Of a stretch of DNA of 64,000 nucleotides, positions 57,767 through 64,000 are shown one piece after another. The notes below the pieces were generated by a model, which saw nothing but the letters and a program-made list of their open reading frames with translations, searched no databases and was not told the origin of the DNA. The position numbers were made by a program, and so were the translations under genes. Within the stretch, counting starts at the first letter, position 1. Every line of letters begins with the position of its first letter. The stretch comes from Listeria swaminathanii (GTDB taxonomy: Bacteria > Bacillota > Bacilli > Lactobacillales > Listeriaceae): contig NZ_JAATOD010000001.1 of the NCBI RefSeq assembly GCF_014229645.1, positions 310,001-374,000 on the forward strand, read 5' to 3'.

Positions 57767-58349
57767 GCAAGATTTTTTAAATGAACTAAATCAACGCCTA
57801 GAATTGCTTGATCCTAAAGAACGGAGAGAGCTATTATCTGATTATCAAGAGCATTTCAGAAATGGGATTGAAGCAGGGAAAAGCGAGGAACAAATCGTTT
57901 TTGACCTTGGAACGCCGGAAGAAATTGCGGCAGATATTTTAAGTGAACGTAATATCCGCGAAGAACATGTCGAAGCAGAATATTATTATGTACCACGTAA
58001 AAACCAAAATGAAAATCGATCTGTCAGTAAGCAAATTTTAATTGGAGTAGGTTTATTTTTCCTAGATATTTGTCTTATCATTCCAATTATGGTTTCGCTA
58101 TGGTCATTAGTTATTTCACTTTGGGCGACGGTTGGTTCTTTTCTTCTTTCACCAGTGCTGCTTGGTGTAATGCTATTGTTTGGCGCTGATTTCGAATTTT
58201 ATCAAATGTTTGTTTCTATTGGGCTTGTTGGTTTGGGGCTGATGCTTCTATTTGTAGCAAGTGCGCTTACGAAGGTTACGACAAAAGCTACAATGGCGAT
58301 TATTCATTGGCACAAATATGCAGTCAAAGGAGGCGGAAACAATGCATAA
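57759..58349 (+). CDS. DUF1700/HAAS-domain membrane protein
   Basis: 196 residues. The N-terminal HAAS region (MNKQDFLNELNQRLELL, YQEHFRNGIEAGKSEEQIVFDLGTPEEIAADIL) is followed by about three membrane helices. It commonly accompanies PadR regulators and DUF4097 proteins as here, and may be an anchoring partner that senses or gates them. It overlaps the next gene by eight bases. Confidence 0.87.
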   Translation: MNKQDFLNELNQRLELLDPKERRELLSDYQEHFRNGIEAGKSEEQIVFDLGTPEEIAADILSERNIREEHVEAEYYYVPRKNQNENRSVSKQILIGVGLFFLDICLIIPIMVSLWSLVISLWATVGSFLLSPVLLGVMLLFGADFEFYQMFVSIGLVGLGLMLLFVASALTKVTTKATMAIIHWHKYAVKGGGNNA

Positions 58350-59439
58350 ACATCAATTAAGCAAGAAATTATTTTTCGCCGGTTTGGTGCTATTCATCAT
58401 CGGTGCTATCGGCGTGGCTATCACAATGAACTCAGGTGATATGATTGAAAAAGGAGAACCACTTACAAAACAGTGGGACTTAGCAAACGAAAATATTAAC
58501 ACGATTGCCTTTTCATCCGAGCGAGACGTATCAATTGAATGGAAAGAAAGCACAACTGGAAAAAATTACATCGAATTAAAAGGTAATTACTCCGCAAATG
58601 ATAAAAAAGCAATCCAAAAATTAGAACCAGTTTCCGAAGATGGAACTTCATTTAATATTACGGTTCCAGAAGAAGATGATTGGTATAACAACTTTGGTAA
58701 AATCTATGCTTACGGAAAACAAAAAGTAACTGTCTACTTAACGAAAGATACAAAAGTGACTGATTTAGAAGTGAAATCTAATTCAGGCGATATCCAAATT
58801 GCTGATTTTAACGTAAAGAAATTTGTTAGTTCGACTAATTCTGGTGAGTTGAAAGTGACTAATCTCCAAGCGGATACTGCTCAAATGGCGACTTCTTCTG
58901 GTGATTTAGAATTAGCTACTATTAAAGCAAATACAGCGCTTGAAACAGGTTCAGGCGAGACAAAAATTACTAATTTAACCGGCGATTTAGAAGTGAATGG
59001 TGGTTCAGGAGATGTGACTGCTAGCGGAGTTAAAGCGAAAAAATTGAAAATCGCGATTGATTCTGGTGAAATCGATTTGACTGATAGTGTGACAGATTTG
59101 GCCGTGTTAACAACAAGTTCCGGTGATATTGATGCGAATACAAATGGTATAGTGCAAGCAGAATCTAACTCTGGATCAATTGAACTTGAGGGCGTAACGA
59201 ATGATCTAACGGCTAAAACAAGCTCAGGAGATGTGGATGCAGCATTTATCAAACAAGTAAAAAACATCAACATCAATACAGATTCTGGTGAAGTAGAACT
59301 AGAGATACCAGGCGATTTTAAAGCTATTTACGAAACAAGTAGTAATTCTGGTAGTGTAAAAGCACCAACAAGTGATTCTAATACAGCGAACCGTGTCACA
59401 GTGAAAACAAGTTCAGGCGATATTAAAATCAAAAAATAA
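58342..59439 (+). CDS. DUF4097 beta-solenoid envelope protein
   Basis: 365 residues: an N-terminal transmembrane segment (LFFAGLVLFIIGAIGVAI) and an extracellular beta-solenoid with about a dozen SG-centred rungs (SSGD, NSGS, DSGE recurring every 16-22 residues, for example TSSGDIDANT and TDSGEVELE). This is the DUF4097 family, of unknown function. I chose ATG 58342 after AAAGGAGGCGG; the longer frame starts inside the preceding gene. Confidence 0.87.
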   Translation: MHKHQLSKKLFFAGLVLFIIGAIGVAITMNSGDMIEKGEPLTKQWDLANENINTIAFSSERDVSIEWKESTTGKNYIELKGNYSANDKKAIQKLEPVSEDGTSFNITVPEEDDWYNNFGKIYAYGKQKVTVYLTKDTKVTDLEVKSNSGDIQIADFNVKKFVSSTNSGELKVTNLQADTAQMATSSGDLELATIKANTALETGSGETKITNLTGDLEVNGGSGDVTASGVKAKKLKIAIDSGEIDLTDSVTDLAVLTTSSGDIDANTNGIVQAESNSGSIELEGVTNDLTAKTSSGDVDAAFIKQVKNININTDSGEVELEIPGDFKAIYETSSNSGSVKAPTSDSNTANRVTVKTSSGDIKIKK

Positions 59440-59448
59440 AAAATCCGT

Positions 59449-59479
59449 GCGCTAATTATATAATTAGCGCATTCTTTTT
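59449..59479 (+). terminator. Terminator of PadR operon
   Basis: GCGCTAATTA and TAATTAGCGC perfect 10-bp stem followed by ATTCTTTTT. Confidence 0.85.
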
Positions 59480-59526
59480 GTTAAAAAGGGGTAAAGTCAG
59501 ATAAACTGTTTTATCAATTTGCGTAA

Positions 59527-60043
<517 letters not shown>

Positions 60044-60045
<2 letters not shown>

Positions 60046-60094
60046 AAAAATGTCTATTCTAGTTGAAAAAATCAATTAGGATAGACATTTTTTT
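60044..60094. terminator. Bidirectional terminator
   Basis: AAAATGTCTAT-CTA pairs with TAG-ATAGACATTTT; converging genes share it. Confidence 0.85.
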
Positions 60095-60479
60095 ATTTCG
60101 TAGCAGCTTTCCCGCTAGTCGTTTTTCCACCGCGTAAAAAGAAGAAAATCACGGCCAGTAGTGCCATAATAACTCCCGCAAGAACAGATACACCAACGGA
60201 AATAATCATACCGGAAACTTGGATAATGCTTAGGATGATGACTGCTGCAACAACCCCATAAGCAAATCCCCATATCATAAAGGTGAAGTAGCTTGCTTTC
60301 TTGCTAAATCCGTAAAAAATTTCGCCTAATGTAGAGGCAACTAAAATTACAGGAGCAGCAAAAAGTATCGCTGAAAAAACAAGTTGTGGTGTGACATTTT
60401 CATAGAGGATTGTTTCGATTAACAGTGCAGAAAAAATACCTAAAACAAAAATCGATAAATAAGCGATAATAAAACGCAT
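60093..60479 (-). CDS. Small four-helix membrane protein, function unknown
   Basis: 128 residues, four hydrophobic helices and a short Lys/Gly tail (RGGKTTSGKAATK). I do not recognise a named family with certainty. Its terminator and a good AGGAGG ribosome site support a real gene. It is 52 bases downstream of another small membrane protein, possibly one transcript. Confidence 0.7.
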   Translation of the reverse strand: MRFIIAYLSIFVLGIFSALLIETILYENVTPQLVFSAILFAAPVILVASTLGEIFYGFSKKASYFTFMIWGFAYGVVAAVIILSIIQVSGMIISVGVSVLAGVIMALLAVIFFFLRGGKTTSGKAATK

Positions 60480-60531
60480 TAAAAAAACCTCCTAAAGTAC
60501 ACTATATTATAGCATAAATTAGGAAGTTAGC

Positions 60532-60876
60532 TTAACATCTAGCCCAGTTATCGTCATTCCTCTTTACGATACGTGTAATACCCCGAATCAAGTTGAAAAT
60601 GAGTATCGATACATTAAGAAAAACGATAAAAAATACAGTGGCTAAAGCAAGAAATTGAATGGTATCTGCGCTATTGGTACTAAAAGGAACATTATTATAA
60701 AGTGAAATTATAACAATAAGACCAGCGACAAATGTTGTCTGCGTAAGGAGCGCCCATTTGACATGATGTCGAATTTCTTTATCTTTATTTGTACACCAGA
60801 TAATCGCCGGAGTAATAACAGGGGCAAAGAAAAGACTGAAATAACTAAGCGCACTAATAATCTTTTTATCAAACAT
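60532..60876 (-). CDS. Small membrane protein, DUF4870-like
   Basis: 114 residues, three helices. The pattern SYFSLFFAPVITPAIIWCTNKDKEIRHHVKWALLTQT resembles the DUF4870/Tic20-like proteins (conserved HHVKWAL). Function unknown; ribosome site AGGATAGATGAG. Confidence 0.7.
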   Translation of the reverse strand: MFDKKIISALSYFSLFFAPVITPAIIWCTNKDKEIRHHVKWALLTQTTFVAGLIVIISLYNNVPFSTNSADTIQFLALATVFFIVFLNVSILIFNLIRGITRIVKRNDDNWARC

Positions 60877-60985
60877 TTCTCATCTATCCTCTCATTTGTT
60901 TATAAGTCTAGTATAGCGGGGAAAGAGAAATGAAACCATCGAATTAGGTGACGATATGTAAATGAAAATGACAGTTTTGTCATGT

Positions 60986-61023
60986 GAAAACGCCCCTTCG
61001 AAAAAAATCAAAGAGACGTTTCT
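60986..61023 (-). terminator. Terminator of MATE gene
   Basis: On the minus strand AAACGTCTCTT pairs with AAGGGGCGTTT (eleven pairs, three G-U) and is followed by T's. Confidence 0.65.
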
Positions 61024-62364
61024 TTATATGACTGATTTTAAAGACCAAACTTTACTGCGCCATCTGCGGTACATTAGAACGGCTCGAACGCCTTCATCGA
61101 TAATGTAAGCAAGCCAAACGCCAACGAGCCCAAGCCCGGCCGAGATACCAAGTACATAGGAGAACGGCAAACTAACAATCCACATGACGATCAACCCACA
61201 TATAAATGGAAAACGAACGTCACCTGTAGAGTTAAGACTACTAATAATGATAATATTCGTGGCACGTCCAAGTTCAAGGAAAATCGAAAGCAAGAACAAT
61301 TCTTTCGTCATCGCAATGATTTCGGTGTTTGTTGTAAATAGTCGCATAATCGGTTCAGCAAACAGATAAATCGAAACACTGACTACAATTGCGACGACTA
61401 AACCAATTTTCCAACTGCGTAAACCTTGCTTATAAGCTTTATCAATTTCTTTGGCACCAACCGCGCGACCGATAATAATTTGCGAGGCCTGACCGAGCGC
61501 GATAGCAAAGAGTGCAACAAACTGGCTGACAGTAGAGGCATACACTTTTGTCGTCAGTGCTTCTGTACCTAAAATCGCGATAATCGCCGTAACAACAAGT
61601 TGCGAGCCAGCATAGGATAAATTTTCCCCAGCAGACGGAAGCCCCAGTCGTAAAATCGAATAAAGTAGTTTTTTGGAAACTTGCTCCAATTTTTTGAAAT
61701 GGAAGGTGTAGCCGATGTATTTTCTTAGCATCCAAATGGCTAGACCCATTCCGACGAAGTTAGCGACAGCAGTGGAAATCCCGACACCTGCCACGCCGTA
61801 ATCTAAGTATGCAAGCGGGCCGTAAAGAAATAAGTAATTACCGACAACATTGATAATGCTAATTGTCACGGGAACGATAATCGACTGTCTAACATAACCA
61901 TGCGCCCGAAGAATCGGTAAAATCGAAGCATGAATCGCGATAACAACCGAACTCCCACCGATAATTTCTAAAAACGGCGCACCAACTTGAACTAAATGAG
62001 GATCAATTCCCATCCAAGTCAGGAAATTTTTCGACATAAAAATGAAAATAATACTCATCACAATTCCAATTAGGAACGCGACCACTAAGCCATTTGTAAT
62101 TACATTTTCGATTTCTTTATGTTTTTTTGCTCCTATCATTTGCGCAACGATAATTTGCACACCAACGCTGATGAAGCCGTAAATAATAATAGAGATTACT
62201 AGAATCTGATTAGCAACCCCAGTCGCAGCAACCGCATCATCCGAATAATGCCCCAACATAAAGACATCGATATAACTAATCATCAGTCGTAAAAATTGCT
62301 CTAAAAAGATCGGCCAAGCAAGTGTAAAAAGACTTATACTGGCGACCTTATGTACTGAATTCAC
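61024..62364 (-). CDS. MATE-family multidrug/toxin efflux transporter
   Basis: 446 residues, twelve helices in two repeats. MATE features: LAWPIFLEQFLRLMISYIDVFMLGHYSDDAVAATG near the N-terminus and GLPSAGENLSYAGSQLVVTAIIAILG at the second repeat. It exports cationic compounds using Na+ or H+. It is divergent from the MarR gene, and two ACAATTAAAG-like repeats lie in the shared gap. Confidence 0.92.
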   Translation of the reverse strand: MNSVHKVASISLFTLAWPIFLEQFLRLMISYIDVFMLGHYSDDAVAATGVANQILVISIIIYGFISVGVQIIVAQMIGAKKHKEIENVITNGLVVAFLIGIVMSIIFIFMSKNFLTWMGIDPHLVQVGAPFLEIIGGSSVVIAIHASILPILRAHGYVRQSIIVPVTISIINVVGNYLFLYGPLAYLDYGVAGVGISTAVANFVGMGLAIWMLRKYIGYTFHFKKLEQVSKKLLYSILRLGLPSAGENLSYAGSQLVVTAIIAILGTEALTTKVYASTVSQFVALFAIALGQASQIIIGRAVGAKEIDKAYKQGLRSWKIGLVVAIVVSVSIYLFAEPIMRLFTTNTEIIAMTKELFLLSIFLELGRATNIIIISSLNSTGDVRFPFICGLIVMWIVSLPFSYVLGISAGLGLVGVWLAYIIDEGVRAVLMYRRWRSKVWSLKSVI

Positions 62365-62461
62365 TTATTTCCCTCCCTTCATTTTAAATACAATTAAAGC
62401 CATTATAAGGCAATTAAAGTTAAAAGTATAGATTAATTTCAAAAAGACGCCAAGATATTGC

Positions 62462-62507
62462 TTGACAAAAAATAGATATTTTATATAATTAGTTAGGTAA
62501 ACTAATT
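62462..62507 (+). promoter_or_regulatory. Promoter and palindromic operator of the MarR gene
   Basis: TTGACA, 16 bases, TATAAT (62484-62489). Overlapping the -10 is AATTAGTT-AGGTA-AACTAATT (62487-62507), a perfect 8-bp inverted repeat, the expected shape of a MarR autoregulation site. Confidence 0.8.
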
Positions 62508-62530
62508 AAACGATAGAGAGAAGTGGAGAA

Positions 62531-62992
62531 ATGTCTTCGGAAAATCAAGACTTGGGGCACTCAGTAATTAAGGCTTTCATGAATTTTAAGCATGCTGAAT
62601 TAAAAAGTTTCCAAATTCCAGGTTACAGTAAATCTGAAACAAGATTTATTTTTATTTTATCTCGTGGGCTTAAAAGCAAAGGGCCGAAAATTCGTGTTTC
62701 CGATCTTGGTCACATGCTTAGAATTTCAAAACCAAGCGTAACGCAAATGATGCAATCTCTGGAAGGAAAAGGGCTCATTAAACGTGTCCAAAACCCAGAA
62801 GATAAGCGCTCGATGTACGTAGAATTAACCGATGTCGGCGCGGCAGTATCCGAAAAAATGCTCGATGAGTTTCAAGCTAGTTTTGAAGATATGCAAGAAT
62901 TTTTAGGCGAAGACGACATGAAAAAATTGATCACGCTCCTAGAGAAACTTACAGATTACTTAAACACAAAATCCGAAAATAAGGAGGTATAA
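62531..62992 (+). CDS. MarR-family transcription regulator
   Basis: 153 residues, winged helix: IRVSDLGHMLRISKPSVTQMMQSLEGKGLIKRVQNPEDKRSMYVELTDVG. It starts 24 bases after a palindromic operator and ends seven bases before the ABC exporter gene, so it most likely represses its own operon until an inducing compound is bound. Confidence 0.93.
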   Translation: MSSENQDLGHSVIKAFMNFKHAELKSFQIPGYSKSETRFIFILSRGLKSKGPKIRVSDLGHMLRISKPSVTQMMQSLEGKGLIKRVQNPEDKRSMYVELTDVGAAVSEKMLDEFQASFEDMQEFLGEDDMKKLITLLEKLTDYLNTKSENKEV

Positions 62993-62999
62993 ACTGCAA

Positions 63000-64000
63000 A
63001 TGATGAAATTAATGAAAAGATTAAAACCTTATTGGCTGAGTATTACGGCCGTATTAGTCCTTACTTTCGGGCAAGTTATCGGACAGTTGTATTTACCAAC
63101 ATTGATGTCTAACATTATTGACAAAGGCGTTGTAAATGGCGATACAGATTATATTTGGAGCACTGGAATGCAGATGCTACTCATATCGTTCGCCTCGGTT
63201 ATCTTGTCGGTTATCGTAGTTTATCTTGCGTCGAAAATTTCGATGGGATTCGGGAAAGACTTGCGCGACAAAATTTTTACAAAAGTAGAGGACTTTTCCT
63301 TACAAGAATTTGATAAAGTGGGAACTTCCTCGCTGATTACGAGAACGACAAATGACGTTGTTCAAATCCAAAACGTTCTTTATATGATGATGCGTCTAAT
63401 GGTGATGGCGCCAATCATGTTACTCGGCGGTATTATTATGGCTGTCGGACGTGACGCGAAACTATCGCTTATTTTTGTCGTTGTTTTACCACTACTGCTT
63501 CTATTAGTAGTCGTTCTTGGTGGGAAAGCAATGCCAATGTTTAAATCGCTACAAAAGAAAATGGATAAATTAAACCGCGTTATTCGTGAAGGTTTAACAG
63601 GGATTCGTGTTGTTCGCTCCTTTAACCGTAACGAAGACGAACTTGAAAAATTTGAAGAAGCGAATGCGGACTATGCGACAACTGCAATTAAAGTCAACCG
63701 CTTGCTTTCTCTAATGAGTCCGTTAATGATGCTACTTATGAACTTAACTTCCATCGCGATTGTTTGGATTGGTTCCATTTTTATTGGTAACGGTGATATG
63801 CAAGTAGGGGACTTGATGGCGTTTATTCAATACGCGATGCAAATTATGATGTCCTTCATGATGCTTTCTGCTGTATTTATCATGATTCCACGTGCTGGAG
63901 CTTCCGCGGAACGTATCAACGAAGTACTAGACATGGAAGCAGAAATACTAAATCCAGAAAATCCAAAAACAAGTGCACCACCAGCAAAACTTTCTTTTGA
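63000..64000 (+). CDS. ABC exporter half-transporter, N-terminal part (cut by window edge)
   Basis: 333 residues visible, open to the edge. Six-helix ABC transmembrane domain of the MsbA/LmrA type: KPYWLSITAVLVLTFGQVIG, SLQEFDKVGTSSLITRTTNDVVQIQN, and the coupling segment LNRVIREGLTGIRVVRSFNRNEDELEKF. The ATPase domain lies beyond the window. AAGGAGGT is 12 bases before ATG 63000; 63003 is an alternative. Under MarR control by position. Confidence 0.9.
   Translation, partial: MMKLMKRLKPYWLSITAVLVLTFGQVIGQLYLPTLMSNIIDKGVVNGDTDYIWSTGMQMLLISFASVILSVIVVYLASKISMGFGKDLRDKIFTKVEDFSLQEFDKVGTSSLITRTTNDVVQIQNVLYMMMRLMVMAPIMLLGGIIMAVGRDAKLSLIFVVVLPLLLLLVVVLGGKAMPMFKSLQKKMDKLNRVIREGLTGIRVVRSFNRNEDELEKFEEANADYATTAIKVNRLLSLMSPLMMLLMNLTSIAIVWIGSIFIGNGDMQVGDLMAFIQYAMQIMMSFMMLSAVFIMIPRAGASAERINEVLDMEAEILNPENPKTSAPPAKLSF

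Overview
The window is an ordinary stretch of chromosome from a low-GC Gram-positive bacterium and is very probably Listeria sensu stricto. The strongest marker is the p60 autolysin gene iap (two LysM domains, SH3b, Thr-Asn repeat, NlpC/P60) next to a short SecA paralogue, secA2. Other markers are WxL surface-protein operons, an LRR protein of internalin type, and a gene order that I recall from the lmo0539-lmo0607 part of the L. monocytogenes map. The p60 repeat is short and differs from the L. monocytogenes reference as I remember it, so L. innocua, L. marthii or an atypical L. monocytogenes lineage are all possible. I see no rRNA, tRNA, prophage, insertion sequence or CRISPR array.

Layout. 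1-3.0 kb: end of lacD, a class C penicillin-binding-like protein, and a Fur-boxed iron-complex lipoprotein. 3.5-8.6 kb: first WxL locus (Crp/Fnr regulator, LRR-WxL protein, small LPXTG protein, WxL protein, DUF916 membrane protein). 8.6-17.6 kb: metabolism and transport (a CBS/ACT protein matching the c-di-AMP binder CbpA, iron alcohol dehydrogenase, peptide transporter, two histidine phosphatases, a lactonase, CorA, GdhA), with two likely small RNAs in the gaps at 15.0-15.2 and 17.8-18.0 kb. 18.1-25.4 kb: the operon hisZGDBHAFIE with divergent hisJ, both carrying the same operator-like sequence. 25.4-30.7 kb: alkyltransferase-like gene, NdpA-like gene, guanine-riboswitch permease, GH1 glucosidase and GntR regulator. 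31-36 kb: a MucBP surface protein behind two copies of a promoter module, a split ThrE exporter, a PC4-like protein, an unusual alpha/beta hydrolase and an rRNA methyltransferase. 36-41.6 kb: iap, secA2 and an AI-2E family permease. 41.8-46.2 kb: second WxL locus. 46-52.5 kb: photolyase, a DhaL-DegV fusion operon, a DUF1269 protein and a formate/nitrite channel. 52.5-64 kb: metY-metX under a SAM riboswitch, a sigma-B-type DUF308 gene, a second Crp/Fnr gene with a Fur-like site, bioY with a BirA-type operator, a PadR-DUF1700-DUF4097 envelope operon, small membrane proteins, MATE, MarR, and the start of an ABC exporter running off the right edge.

How the parts work together. About a quarter of the window builds the cell surface: two complete WxL operons, a MucBP protein, p60, and the accessory SecA that is known to export p60. 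The most notable unexplained signal is the 19-bp element GTTCACAAAATAGACATAT. It occurs twice upstream of the MucBP gene, each time about 27 bp before a -35 box of a good sigma-A promoter. It occurs a third time, with two base differences, upstream of the second WxL operon. This suggests that one activator coordinates these surface genes. Other points worth checking are a LPXTG-like sorting signal buried in the middle of the MucBP protein, an esterase-fold protein whose nucleophile serine is replaced by aspartate, and terminator-like hairpins inside both WxL operons immediately after the abundant WxL gene.
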